NCBI RefSeq assembly: GCF_014083985.1
Contig: NZ_CP046907.1
Location: 1,902,001-1,966,000, forward strand
Direction: 5' to 3'
Source of the DNA: Streptomyces sp. SCUT-3
Lineage (GTDB): Bacteria; Actinomycetota; Actinomycetes; Streptomycetales; Streptomycetaceae
DNA length: 64,000 bases
Part shown: positions 36,409 through 45,415 of the stretch, piece by piece
Numbering within the stretch: the first letter of the stretch is position 1
Layout: each line of letters opens with the position of its first letter
Translations under genes and position numbers: made by a program
Notes under the pieces: model-generated
The model's database searches: none
What the model saw: only the letters and a program-made list of their open reading frames with translations
What the model was told of the DNA's origin: nothing

Positions 36409-36760
36409 GGAGCACCTCCTTCAGGATTTCGGGACGGGGCAGCCTGGCTGCCCCGGGCCGGCCGGTGCCGGTGTGCTGCGGGTGGCGGGCCGTGACCTTC
36501 CCCGTGTCGAGCAGGTCGCCCAGGAGGATCTTGACGACGCTGACCGGCATGCCCAGGTTCGCGGAGACCTCGACGACCGCGGTGGGCCGCCGGCACATCT
36601 CCAGGATCCTGACGTGCTCGGACTGCATGCCGGGCGCGGGTTCGCACTCGCTGACGATCAGCGTGACCAGGTCCAGCCTGCTCTCGTCGGCGCGGCTGCG
36701 GCCGCCGGTGACGATGTAGAGCCGGTCGGGGTCCTCGGAGTGGAGCGGCCTTCTGATCAT
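36389..36760 (-). CDS. cvnC: Conservon DUF742 protein CvnC
   Basis: A 123-residue DUF742 protein, a winged-helix-like component of conservons (RPLHSEDPDRLYIVTGGRSR, EHVRILEMCRRPTAVVEVSA, LGMPVSVVKILLGDLLDTG). It is thought to link the kinase-like CvnA with the GTPase. The ATG at 36760 overlaps the cvnB stop (ATGA). Confidence 0.93.
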   Translation of the reverse strand: MIRRPLHSEDPDRLYIVTGGRSRADESRLDLVTLIVSECEPAPGMQSEHVRILEMCRRPTAVVEVSANLGMPVSVVKILLGDLLDTGKVTARHPQHTGTGRPGAARLPRPEILKEVLLGLQRL

Positions 36761-37176
36761 GCTGTCCAGCCGCTTTCGCCGGGCCGTCGCGGCGGGGCGC
36801 TCAGGTACTCGCCGATCTGCTCGACCATCTCGTTCATGTTGTGGCCGATGATGCCGACGTCGGCCTCGTCGTCCGCGACGACCGCGAGGTGGGCCCCCTC
36901 GCCGGCCTCCACGATGAACAGGATTCCGCCGTGGAACTCGGTCATGGACTGCCGCACGCCGCCGCTGCCGTCGCCGAACTCCATGGACGCGCCGTGCGAC
37001 AGGCTCTGGATGCCCGAGGCGATGGCGGCCAGCTGGTCGGCCTGGTCGACGCTCAGCCCGTTGGACCGGCACAGCTTGAGGCCGTCCTTGGACAGCACCA
37101 GGGCGTGCCGGGTGCCCGGCGTCCTGGCCAGGAGGTTCTCCAACAACCAGTCGAGGTTGTGGTCGGTGATGTTCAT
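36757..37176 (-). CDS. cvnB: Conservon roadblock/LC7 protein CvnB
   Basis: A 139-residue roadblock/LC7 domain protein (LDWLLENLLARTPGTRHALV, QLAAIASGIQSLSHGASM, LFIVEAGEGAHLAVVADDEA). Roadblock proteins of this group act as GTPase-interacting regulators (MglB-like). The start at 37176 gives the family N-terminus MNITDHNLDWLL but its ribosome-binding site is weak (CGGAAC). It is separated from cvnA by 196 bases containing a strong stem-loop. Confidence 0.93.
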   Translation of the reverse strand: MNITDHNLDWLLENLLARTPGTRHALVLSKDGLKLCRSNGLSVDQADQLAAIASGIQSLSHGASMEFGDGSGGVRQSMTEFHGGILFIVEAGEGAHLAVVADDEADVGIIGHNMNEMVEQIGEYLSAPPRRPGESGWTA

Positions 37177-37337
37177 CGGGGTTCCGGGGCAAAGGTCCGG
37201 GGTCGGTGCCGGACGGTGGGCCCCTGCCTCCATTCTGTTGTCCTGTCCGTTCCGGGCGGGGGAAGCGGCCGGAGCGGATCCTCCGCCGGGCCGACGCGGG
37301 CGGCCCGTACGGCTTCGTGCTGGGGTGGGGCGGGTGG

Positions 37338-37371
37338 CCGTGGCGCCCCCTCCTGGGAGGGGGCGCCACGG
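37338..37371 (-). terminator. Stem-loop directly after cvnA
   Basis: Perfect 16-bp stem (37338-37353 with 37356-37371) with a 2-base loop, one base after the cvnA stop and inside the conservon. It may end part of the cvnA transcripts or protect the upstream mRNA end, giving different levels of cvnA and cvnBCD. Confidence 0.65.
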
Positions 37372-37372
37372 G

Positions 37373-39136
37373 TCAGGAGGTCCCGTCCTCGAAGGGGTTC
37401 GTGCCGGTGCCGCTTCCGGTGCCGGCGCCGCTTCCGGTGTCGCCGTCGCCGGCGGTGTCGCTGCCGGTTCCGGTGGCCGCGGCCCTGTGGCGGCCGGCCT
37501 GGTGGAAGGCGCCGAGCCGGGACGCGTCGGGGCGGGGGCGGGCCGGCTTCTCCTCCGGGTCGGCGGCGGGGGCCTGCCGGGACGCCTGGGCGAGCGTCTC
37601 GCCACGGCGCCGCTTCGGCAGTCCGTACACCTCCGCGCCCGGGGCGGCGGCGGGACCTGCCGGGGCGGCGGGCGCGGTGTGCCCCGTCGGCGCGGCGGGG
37701 GCGGCCGGCGCGGCCGGGGCCTCGTAACCCGTCGGCGCGGCCGGCGCGGCCGGGGCGGCGGGCGCCTCGGGCAGCGGGGCCGGGGCGGCGGGCCGGGAGG
37801 ACGGGCTCACCGGGCGCGGGGCGGAGTGCATGGAGTCCTGCCTGGTCTCGGTGATCAGCTGCCGGGGAATCATGACCACGACTCCGGTGCCGCCGCGGGA
37901 GGAGGGCCTGAAGGACACGGTCAGTCCGTGCTTGCGGGCCAGGCAGCCCACCACGGCCAGGCCGAGCCGGGTGCCGGACAGGGTCGTCAGGTCCAGTTCC
38001 CTGGCGGAGACGGCCTCCTCGGCGCGGCGCAGGGCCGCGGGGCTCATCACGAGACCGCCGTCCTCGATGGTGACGACGACGCCCGCGTGGACCTCCTCCA
38101 CGTACACCTGCACCTCCTCCGTGGGAGGCGAGAAGCTGGTGGCGTTGTCCATCAGCTCGGCGAGGGCGTGCATGACGCCCTCGGCCGCGTACCCGGCGAC
38201 AGCGGCGGTGCTGGTCGAGTGCAGCCGCACCCGCTGGTAGGAGCTGATGCGGCCGACGGCGCCGCGCAGGACGCTCTCCATGACGATCGGCTTGGTCCAG
38301 CGACGGCCGGAGCGGGCGCCGGTGAGCACGGCGATGCTGTCCGCCAGCCGCCCGGCCTGGGCGGTGCTGTGGTCCAGCTTCAGCAGGTCGCCGAGGACCT
38401 CCTCGCCGTGGCGCCCCTGCATCTCGCGCAGGTCGGCGAGCATGCTGGTGGCCAGGGCCTGGACGCGGCCGGCGGCGTTGGCGCAGGCGGACATCGCGGA
38501 GGCGCGCATGCGCTCGCTGCGGCCGACCTCCCGGGCCAGGATCTGCAGGATGCGCCGGTGCGCGGGGAGGGCGGGGCGGGCGGTCCTGGCGAGGGCGGTG
38601 TCGGCGGAGGCGCCGTCGCGCAGCTGCTTCACCAGGGCGGGCAGCGTCTCCTCGGCCAGGCGGTTGGTCTCCTCGGCCAGCCGGGCGCTCTCCTCGATGC
38701 GGCGGGCGGCCTCGGCCTGCGTCTCCTCGATGCGGCGGGACGCCTCGGCCTCCACGGCCGCCATCTGCTCGCGGTAGTGGCGGGCGGTCTCGGAGGCGCG
38801 GCGGTTGGCCTCCGCGTCCATCGCGGCCATCTGCTCGCGGTAGTGGCGGGCCGCGTCGGCGGCGCGGCGGTCGGCCTCGGCCTCGGCCGTCCGGATCCGG
38901 TGGCGCAGCTGCTCGGCGGCCTGCGCGCCCCGGGCGGCGACCGCCGCGGCGATGCTCACCAGGGCCGCCGCCACCCCCGTGGACCAGGCCACGAACGTGC
39001 GGCTCCCGGTGGGTGCCGCGGCCGTCAGCCACAGACACGCCCCGGCGGTGACCACCCCCGTGACCAGCAGAACGAGCAGGGCCCGCCCCTCGGACGGCCT
39101 GCGCACCTGTTGGCGGGTGGGTATGTGTGCTGACAT
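37373..39136 (-). CDS. cvnA: Conservon sensor kinase-like protein CvnA
   Basis: A 587-residue membrane protein. Two transmembrane segments (about 18-39 and 48-68) are followed by a long coiled coil (71-170) with a 21-residue repeat (RHYREQMAA at 98 and 119), then a GHKL ATPase with N box ELMDNATSFSPP (327-338), TIEDGGLVMSP and SGTRLGLAVVG. There is no canonical HisKA phospho-acceptor box; the family is nitrate-sensor-like. The last 150 residues are an Ala/Pro/Gly-rich tail with APAAPAAPTG repeats. The ATG at 39136 follows GAGGACCTGATTG. First gene of the cvnABCD-P450 operon. Confidence 0.93.
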   Translation of the reverse strand: MSAHIPTRQQVRRPSEGRALLVLLVTGVVTAGACLWLTAAAPTGSRTFVAWSTGVAAALVSIAAAVAARGAQAAEQLRHRIRTAEAEADRRAADAARHYREQMAAMDAEANRRASETARHYREQMAAVEAEASRRIEETQAEAARRIEESARLAEETNRLAEETLPALVKQLRDGASADTALARTARPALPAHRRILQILAREVGRSERMRASAMSACANAAGRVQALATSMLADLREMQGRHGEEVLGDLLKLDHSTAQAGRLADSIAVLTGARSGRRWTKPIVMESVLRGAVGRISSYQRVRLHSTSTAAVAGYAAEGVMHALAELMDNATSFSPPTEEVQVYVEEVHAGVVVTIEDGGLVMSPAALRRAEEAVSARELDLTTLSGTRLGLAVVGCLARKHGLTVSFRPSSRGGTGVVVMIPRQLITETRQDSMHSAPRPVSPSSRPAAPAPLPEAPAAPAAPAAPTGYEAPAAPAAPAAPTGHTAPAAPAGPAAAPGAEVYGLPKRRRGETLAQASRQAPAADPEEKPARPRPDASRLGAFHQAGRHRAAATGTGSDTAGDGDTGSGAGTGSGTGTNPFEDGTS

Positions 39137-39675
39137 CAATCAGGTCCTCGTGGACGGTCGGTGGCGCGGGGAGCGGGATCGTCGTGGGCCGGGGCACTGC
39201 TCGGCCGGGCGGATCACGCAGGCTTCGAGCCGTGGGGGCGGACGGTTCGTCCGGCCGGTCGAGGCGCGGGGTGAGGGGGCAGCGGCGGGCGCGGCGCCGG
39301 GGGCTCCGCCGCCCGGGCTCTTCCCACTGTCCTGCCGAGACCTCGTTCCACCTGCGGTTTCTCCGCCCTGGGCTCCGTGCGGGCACGGATACGAGCCGCC
39401 CTGCGATGAAGATCTTAGTACCGGACTGACACCCGCTCTTATTGGGCGGGCGTCAAATTAACTCAACGAGCGAGAAGTTTTCACCCCGCGGGAACGCGCT
39501 CCGCGCCGGGATGCCGCCTTCGCCCGGCATCGGGGCGGTTTTTCGGGCGCGAACCTGTGAGCAAATCCTCGACCGGAACCCAACTCTCTTCAAAAATAAA
39601 GTAGTTGGTTGCCGAAGGCGACCGGAGTGCCTTCCGGTCCAGGAACACGGGCACGGGCCGGTCCGCGGCGCGGGG
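39137..39675. promoter_or_regulatory. Region between cvnA and the MBL-fold gene
   Basis: 539 bases without a convincing gene. The stretch 39400-39610 is clearly more AT-rich than its surroundings (TTAAC, AAAAATAAAG) and probably carries the conservon promoter on the minus strand. Small inverted repeats lie at about 39430-39455 (CCCGC...GCGGG) and 39507-39535 (GGGATGCCG...CGGCATC followed by a T-run). Confidence 0.45.
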
Positions 39676-40308
39676 TCAGTGGCCCCGGGCGATCCACTCG
39701 TCCAGGTGGGGCGCCTCGTCCCCGACGGTCGTCGGGTCCCCGTGGCCGGTGCGCACCACGGTGCCCGCCGGGAGGGTCAGGAGCCGGTCCCGGACGGAGG
39801 CGACGATCGTCGGGAAGTCCGAGAAGGAACGCCCGGTGGCGCCCGGCCCGCCCTTGAACAGGGTGTCCCCCGTGAAGACGGTGCCCAGGTCCGGCGCGTA
39901 CAGGCAGACCGCGCCCGGGGCGTGGCCGGGGGTGTGCAGGACGGTCAGCTCCGTGCCCGCCACGGTCAGGACCTGCCCGTCGGCCAGTTCCCCGTCCGGG
40001 GAGCGCTCGGGGTGGGTCATCCTCCACAGCGGCAGGTCGTCCGGGTGCAGCAGGACCGGCGCACCGGTGCGGTCCGCCAGGGCCGGGGCGGCGTCGACGT
40101 GGTCGTCGTGGGCGTGGGTGCACACGATCGCGACCACCCGGCGCCCGCCGACCGCCCCGGCGATCGCATCGGCGTCGTGGGCGGCGTCGACCACGAGCAC
40201 CTCGGTGTCGTCGCCGACGATCCACACGTTGTTGTCGACGTCCCACGTGCCGCCGTCGAGGGAGAACGTGCCGGAGGTGACGAGGTGCTCGACGCGGGCG
40301 GCCGTCAC
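39676..40308 (-). CDS. MBL-fold metallo-hydrolase
   Basis: A 210-residue metallo-beta-lactamase-fold protein with the metal motif CTHAHDDHVDAA, HTPGHAPGAV and FTGDTLF. In actinobacteria this gene usually follows mscR directly, and its glyoxalase II-like product may hydrolyse the formyl-mycothiol made by MscR. Here the two are separated by an inserted tnpB element. The GTG at 40308 uses a ribosome-binding site (GGAGGAA, 5 bases upstream) that belongs to the element. It would be transcribed either through the element or from a promoter inside it. Confidence 0.9.
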   Translation of the reverse strand: MTAARVEHLVTSGTFSLDGGTWDVDNNVWIVGDDTEVLVVDAAHDADAIAGAVGGRRVVAIVCTHAHDDHVDAAPALADRTGAPVLLHPDDLPLWRMTHPERSPDGELADGQVLTVAGTELTVLHTPGHAPGAVCLYAPDLGTVFTGDTLFKGGPGATGRSFSDFPTIVASVRDRLLTLPAGTVVRTGHGDPTTVGDEAPHLDEWIARGH

Positions 40309-40313
40309 AGGAC

Positions 40314-41566
40314 TTCCTCCAGGAGGCTTCGGCCTTCAGGCCGGGGAGGAATGAGGCCTTGCTGCGAAGCCGCGAAGCGGCGGATTTCTGTGCGCATCTG
40401 TTCCAACCTGGTCTTTCTTCCGGTGTCAGTGGGAGTGGATAGATTTCTGGCGGTGATGACAACAGCAGCGGTGGCCGGTGAAGTGGCGAGGTGTGCCCGG
40501 TACACGTACCGGTTGCGGGTGTCGTCGACCGCGTGCGCCCGGTTGGAGGCGGAGTGGGCGCGGTGCCGGTGGGTGTGGAACGAGTGCGTGGCCGTCTCCC
40601 GCAGGATCCACGCCCTGAACCGGGCCTCCGGCGAGAAGGCCGCGTGCGGCGCAGGGCCGGGCTGCCGCGGCACAGGAAGAAGCGCGACGCCGACCCCACC
40701 TTGAACTACACCGTCCGGGGCTTCCGGCTCAAGGACGGCCGGCTGCACCTCGCGGGCGGCATTGTGCTGACCGTGGTGTGGTCCCGGGAGCTGCCCGCCG
40801 ACCCGACGAGCGTGCGCATCTACCGGGACGGTCTGGGCCACTGGTACGCCTCGTTCGTCGTGGCTGCCGCGGTGCAGCCGCTGCCCGCCACCGGCCGGGT
40901 GATCGGCGTCGACTGGGGCGTGCGGGAGATCGCCACCACCACCTCCGACGCGCACGACCTGCCGCACCCCGGGCACGGCATGGCCGCGGCGCAGCGGCTG
41001 GCCCGCTATCAGCGGATGATGGCCCGGCGCCGCCCGGCGCGCGGGCAGGCCGCCTCCGCCGGATACCGGGAGGCACGGCGCCGGACCGCGAAACTGCACA
41101 AGAAGGTGGCACGGCAGCGCCAGGACACCGCCCGCAAGTGGGCCAAGACCGTCGTCCGGGACCATGACGCGGTCGCGGTGGAGGACTTCCGCCCGAAGTT
41201 CCTCGCCAGGACCACGATGGCCCGGAAGGCGGCCGACGCCGCGATCGGCGCGACGAAGGCGGCGCTGGTGGAGATGGGCCGCAAGCACGGCCAGGACATC
41301 CGTCTGGTGCATCCCGCGCACACCACCATGGACTGCGCCCGGTGCGGAGCGAGAACCAAGCACGCACTCCCGCTGTCCGAGCGAACGTACCCGTGCACCG
41401 CGTGCGGAGCCGTCTCCCCCAGGGACAAGAACTCCGCCCGCGTGATGCTCGTCCGGGCCGGTCTCGCCCCGGCCGGCGCTGATCTCGTAAGACCTGCCAC
41501 CTGCTAGGTGCCGGGCGGAGTGAGCCAGAAATCCACCTCGGTCACGAGGAGGAGGAGTCAAAGGAC
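40314..41566 (+). mobile_element. IS605/IS1341-type element with tnpB only
   Basis: About 1253 bases inserted between mscR and its partner gene. AGGAC is present at both edges (40309-40313 and 41562-41566); joining the flanks at one copy recreates the overlapping stop/start GTGA of the two genes, which fixes the insertion to within these 5 bases. The left end begins TTCCTCCAGGAGG and contains a hairpin (GGCCTTCAGGCC); the right end ends GAGGAGGAGTCAA. No tnpA (HUH transposase) is present, so it depended on a helper. Confidence 0.8.
40456..41507 (+). pseudogene. tnpB: tnpB (RNA-guided nuclease family) with out-of-frame deletion
   Basis: The reading frame opens at the ATG at 40456 (CARYTYRLRVSSTA, RCRWVWNECVAVSRRIHALN) and leaves the family sequence near 40650. 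It resumes in another frame at AGLPRHRKKRDADPTLNYT and runs to 41507. Compared with the roughly 400-residue family, about 55-60 codons are missing at the join and the frame is shifted. The C-terminal part keeps the RuvC-type residues (IGVDWGVREIATT; VAVEDFRPKF; SPRDKNSARV) and the zinc ribbon (CARCGAR, CTACGAV). Without the N-terminal linkage it should not give an active TnpB. Confidence 0.85.
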
Positions 41567-42643
41567 CACCACCGAGCGGAGCACGTCGCCGGCGTGCATG
41601 CGGTCGAACGCCTCCTCCACCGCGTCCAGCCCGATCGTCTCCGTCACGAAGGCGTCCAGGTCGAGCCGGCCCTGCAGGTACAGGTCGATCAGCATGGGGA
41701 AGTCCCGGGAGGGCAGGCAGTCGCCGTACCAGGAGGACTTCAGCGCGCCGCCCCGGCCGAAGACGTCCAGCAGCGGCAGCTCCAGCTTCATCTCCGGCGT
41801 GGGCACGCCAACCAGGACCACCGTGCCCGCCAGGTCGCGGGCGTAGAACGCCTGCCGGTACGTCTCGGGGACGCCGACCGCGTCGATGACGACGTCCGCG
41901 CCGAAGCCGCCGGTCAGCTCGCGGACCGCCTCGACGGGGTCGGCGGAGCGGGAGTCGACGGTGTGGGTGGCGCCCAGCTTCCGGGCGGTCTCCAGCTTGC
42001 GCCCGTCGACGTCGACGGCGATGACCCGCGAGGCCCCGGCCAGGTTGGCGCCCATCACCGCCGCCCCGCCGACGCCGCCGCAGCCGATGACGGCCACCGT
42101 GTCGCCGCGCTGCACGTTCCCGGTGTTGAGCGCGGCCCCGAGCCCGGCCATCACCCCGCAGCCCAGCAGTCCCGCGACGGCCGGGGAGGCGGCCGGGTCG
42201 ACCTTGGTGCACTGCCCGGCGTGGACCAGGGTCTTGTCCGCGAAGGCGCCGATGCCCAGCGCGGCGGTCAGCCCGGTCCCGTCCGCGAGCGTCATCCGCT
42301 GCGCGGCGTTGTGGGTGTCGAAGCAGTACCAGGGACGGCCGCGCCGGCAGGCGCGGCACTGCCCGCACACCGCGCGCCAGTTGAGGATCACGAAGTCGCC
42401 GGGTGCCACCTCGGTCACCCCCTCGCCGACCGACTCCACCACTCCGGCCGCCTCGTGGCCGAGCAGGAACGGGAAGTCGTCGGTGATCCCGCCCTCCCGG
42501 TAGTGCAGGTCGGTGTGGCACACCCCGCACGCCTGGATCTTCACCACGGCCTCGCCCGGCCCGGGGTCGGGGACGACGATCGTCTCCACCCGCACCGGTT
42601 CGCCCTTGCCCCGCGCGACGACGCCGCGCACTTCCTGCGCCAT
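41558..42643 (-). CDS. mscR: S-(hydroxymethyl)mycothiol dehydrogenase
   Basis: A 361-residue zinc-dependent MDR enzyme that oxidises the formaldehyde-mycothiol adduct with NAD, and can also act on S-nitrosomycothiol. Catalytic zinc ligands lie in [15 protein letters not shown] and [12 protein letters not shown]; the structural zinc lobe is [15 protein letters not shown]; the NAD motif is [19 protein letters not shown]. The start at 42643 gives the family N-terminus [16 protein letters not shown]. The last Leu codon and the stop (CTT TGA) are partly provided by the inserted element; before insertion they would have read CTG TGA. Full length and apparently functional. Confidence 0.95.
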   Translation of the reverse strand: MAQEVRGVVARGKGEPVRVETIVVPDPGPGEAVVKIQACGVCHTDLHYREGGITDDFPFLLGHEAAGVVESVGEGVTEVAPGDFVILNWRAVCGQCRACRRGRPWYCFDTHNAAQRMTLADGTGLTAALGIGAFADKTLVHAGQCTKVDPAASPAVAGLLGCGVMAGLGAALNTGNVQRGDTVAVIGCGGVGGAAVMGANLAGASRVIAVDVDGRKLETARKLGATHTVDSRSADPVEAVRELTGGFGADVVIDAVGVPETYRQAFYARDLAGTVVLVGVPTPEMKLELPLLDVFGRGGALKSSWYGDCLPSRDFPMLIDLYLQGRLDLDAFVTETIGLDAVEEAFDRMHAGDVLRSVVVL

Positions 42644-42725
42644 GAGGCAGCCTTTCCACTCGATCACGTGGATTCCACTGTGCTGCGCCGGAGAGCGGGC
42701 GTCCAACACCGGAACGCGATCGGAT

Positions 42726-43712
42726 TCAGCAGTCGGAGTGATCAATCGACGCCAGCAGGGCCCGGGCCGCCGCTCCCCGCCGTCCGCCCGCGGGTTCGAC
42801 CACGCCGACCTTCCACACGGTGCCGTCCGCCAGCGGCAGCGCGCACAGCCCCCGCGCCTGCTCCTTCAGCGTGACCGGGCGGGGCACCACCGCGGCCCCC
42901 AGGCCGCGCGAGACCAGGTCGAGGAGGGTGTAGACGTCGTTGACCTGCATGGCGACCTTGCGCGACACACCGGCCGCGGCGAAGGCCGAGTCGGCGGCCT
43001 GCCGCGCGCCCCAGTCGGGGTGCAGGTCGACGAAGGCCTCGTCGGCCAGCAGGTCGAGCGGCAGCGGCGCGGGGCCGGCCGTCGACCCTGCCCGTGCCGC
43101 CCCCGTCCCGTCCGCCCGGCCCGTCCCGTCCGCCCGGCCCGTTCCGCCGACCGCTGCCGCCGTCGCGCCCGTCCCTGCTCTCGCCGCCAGCGGGTGGTCG
43201 GGCCTGCACAGGAGCATCATCGGCTCCCCGGCCACCGGGTGCAGCCGCACCCCCTCCGGCGTCCCGTCGTAGACCACGAACGCCAGGTCCAGGACGCCTC
43301 GGCGCACCTCCTCCAGCAGCCGGGCCGAGCCCGCCTGCACCATGTGCACCTCGACCCCGGGGTGCCGGGTGCGGAACTCCGCGAGCAGCGAGACCGCGTC
43401 CACGGTGCCCATGCACTGCTCGGTGCCGACCGCCAGGGTGCCGCGCAGCAGCCCGCGCACGGCGGCCACCGCCTCCCGCGCCGCGGCGGCCGAGGCCAGA
43501 GTCCGCCGGGCCTCGACCAGCAGCGCCCGGCCGGCCTCGGTCAGCCGCACCTGGCGGGTGGTGCGGGTGAACAGGTCCGCGCCCAGTTCCCGCTCCAGCG
43601 ACCGCACCGAGGCGGACAGCCCGGACTGGGCGATGTGCAGCCGCTCCGCGGCCCGGGTGAAGTGCTGCTCCTCGGAAACGGCGACGAAGTGCTCGAGGTG
43701 CCTGAGTTCCAC
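42726..43712 (-). CDS. LysR-family transcriptional regulator
   Basis: A 328-residue LysR regulator. The N-terminal winged helix reads [20 protein letters not shown] and [19 protein letters not shown]; the periplasmic-binding-protein-like effector domain follows ([20 protein letters not shown]). The effector domain carries an unusual low-complexity insert around residues 185-212 (GRADGT twice, then [13 protein letters not shown]) encoded by an 18-bp tandem repeat near 43105-43145. GTG start at 43712. It lies 82 bases upstream of mscR on the same strand and 93 bases from the divergent PLP-enzyme gene; the latter is the more likely target. Confidence 0.9.
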   Translation of the reverse strand: MELRHLEHFVAVSEEQHFTRAAERLHIAQSGLSASVRSLERELGADLFTRTTRQVRLTEAGRALLVEARRTLASAAAAREAVAAVRGLLRGTLAVGTEQCMGTVDAVSLLAEFRTRHPGVEVHMVQAGSARLLEEVRRGVLDLAFVVYDGTPEGVRLHPVAGEPMMLLCRPDHPLAARAGTGATAAAVGGTGRADGTGRADGTGAARAGSTAGPAPLPLDLLADEAFVDLHPDWGARQAADSAFAAAGVSRKVAMQVNDVYTLLDLVSRGLGAAVVPRPVTLKEQARGLCALPLADGTVWKVGVVEPAGGRRGAAARALLASIDHSDC

Positions 43713-43805
43713 GATTCAGCAGCCTACGTGCTGACTCACCCGTCGTCGCCCGATCGGGCGGATTCGGGGCGGGGCCGGGGCGGGGCCGGGCGGGAGAATG
43801 GGCGG

Positions 43806-44699
43806 ATGCCGCACGCAGCCCTCCCCTTCGACGCCCTGAACCCCCGCCTGCCGTCCCCGCTGCAGGAGATCGAGGACGAGCGGTGGTCCCGGCACGGTGT
43901 GCGCCTGCTGCTCAAGCGCGACGACCTGATCCACCCGGACCTGCCGGGCAACAAGTGGCGCAAGCTGCGGCTGAACCTGCAGGCCGCGGCCGACGCCGGG
44001 CACGACACCCTGCTGACCTTCGGCGGCGCGTACTCCAACCACCTGCGGGCCACCGCGGCGGCGGGCCGGCACTTCGGCTTCTCCACGATCGGGGTGGTCC
44101 GCGGCGAGGAGCACCTGCCGCTGAACGAGTCGCTGGCCGCCGCGGCCGCCGACGGCATGCGGCTGACCTACCTCGACCGCACGACCTACCGGCGCAAGAC
44201 CTCCCCCGAGGTGGTCGGGGGCCTGCGGGAGCGGTTCGGGCGCTTCTACCTGGTCCCGGAGGGCGGCAGCAACGCCCTGGCCGCCCGCGGCTGCGCCGCG
44301 CTGGGCGAGGAGCTGCGGGGCGCGGCGGACGTGGTGGCCGTGGCCTGCGGCACGGGCGGGACGCTGGCCGGGCTGGCGGCCGGGCTCACCCCCGGGCAGC
44401 GGGCCGTGGGCTTCGCCGTCCTCAAGGGCGGCGCCTTCCTCGCCGGCGACGTCGAGCGCCTGCAGCGGGAGGCGTTCGGCGCCCGCACCGGCGACTGGGA
44501 GCTGGAGGACCGGTTCCACTTCGGGGGCTACGCCCGGCGCACCCCGGAGCTGGACGCGTTCGCCGCCGACTTCGGCGCCCGGCACGGGATCGTGCCCGAC
44601 CGGGTCTACGTGGCCAAGATGCTGGCCGGCCTGCTCGCCCTCACCGAGGAGGGGCGCTTCGCCCGGGGCACGGCCCTGGCCGCGGTGGTCACCGGTTGA
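43806..44699 (+). CDS. PLP-dependent ACC deaminase/D-cysteine desulfhydrase-like enzyme
   Basis: A 297-residue fold-type II PLP enzyme. The PLP lysine is in LPGNKWRKLRLN (Lys50); FGGAYSNHLRATAAAG and VACGTGGTLAGLAAGL bind the cofactor phosphate and substrate. The family deaminates 1-aminocyclopropane-1-carboxylate or D-cysteine/D-amino acids; the sequence alone does not decide which. It is divergent from the LysR gene, which may regulate it. Start at the ATG at 43806; the leader is very G-rich with GGGCGG. Confidence 0.88.
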   Translation: MPHAALPFDALNPRLPSPLQEIEDERWSRHGVRLLLKRDDLIHPDLPGNKWRKLRLNLQAAADAGHDTLLTFGGAYSNHLRATAAAGRHFGFSTIGVVRGEEHLPLNESLAAAAADGMRLTYLDRTTYRRKTSPEVVGGLRERFGRFYLVPEGGSNALAARGCAALGEELRGAADVVAVACGTGGTLAGLAAGLTPGQRAVGFAVLKGGAFLAGDVERLQREAFGARTGDWELEDRFHFGGYARRTPELDAFAADFGARHGIVPDRVYVAKMLAGLLALTEEGRFARGTALAAVVTG

Positions 44700-44738
44700 C
44701 CGGACCGGTCGTCGGCGGCCTCGTCTAGCCTGGTGCGC

Positions 44739-45230
44739 ATGATTCGACCCGCCACCGCCGACGACGTCCCCGCCATCCACACGATGATCCGCGAGCTCGC
44801 CGACTACGAGAAGGCCCTCCACGAGGCGAAGGCCACCGAGGAACAGCTGCGGGAGGTGCTGTTCGGCGACCACCCGGCGGCCTTCGCGCACATGGCGGTG
44901 GACGACACGACGGGCGAGCCGGTCGGCTTCGCCCTGTGGTTCCGCAACTTCTCCACCTGGACCGGGACCCACGGGATCTACCTCGAGGACCTGTACGTGC
45001 GGCCGGCCGCGCGCGGCGGGGGCCACGGCAAGGCGCTGCTCACCGAGCTGGCGCGGATCTGCACCGAGCGCGGATACCATCGTTTCGAGTGGTCCGTGCT
45101 CGACTGGAACGAGCCCTCGATCGGCTTCTACAAGTCGCTCGGCGCGGAACCGATGGACGAGTGGACGGTCTACCGGCTCTCCGGCGAGCCGCTGCGCGAG
45201 CTCGCCGCCCCCGCACCGCGACCGAATTGA
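44739..45230 (+). CDS. GNAT family N-acetyltransferase
   Basis: A 163-residue GNAT enzyme close to the diamine/thialysine acetyltransferase group: IRPATADDVPAIHTMIREL, the conserved YLEDLYVRPAARGGGHGKAL with the acetyl-CoA loop, and WSVLDWNEPSIGFYKSLGA. Full length for the group. A -10-like TAGCCT about 8 bases before the ATG suggests a leaderless or near-leaderless transcript; a GTG two codons upstream is an alternative start. The substrate is probably a small amine (inference). Confidence 0.9.
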   Translation: MIRPATADDVPAIHTMIRELADYEKALHEAKATEEQLREVLFGDHPAAFAHMAVDDTTGEPVGFALWFRNFSTWTGTHGIYLEDLYVRPAARGGGHGKALLTELARICTERGYHRFEWSVLDWNEPSIGFYKSLGAEPMDEWTVYRLSGEPLRELAAPAPRPN

Positions 45231-45415
45231 GACGACCGGACCTCTGCCACGTTGAGTGTCCGAGGACCTACCATCGGTGACGGAGGGTGCGGGCCGCCCC
45301 GGCGACAGCGGGGCGCGGATCGCGATACCGTCGCTGGCGGTGCGCAACCGCCCCGCGACAGCGGGCGAGGCGCCGTGAACCTGCTGAACCACCGTGTGCC
45401 ACCTTGGAGGTGAGG

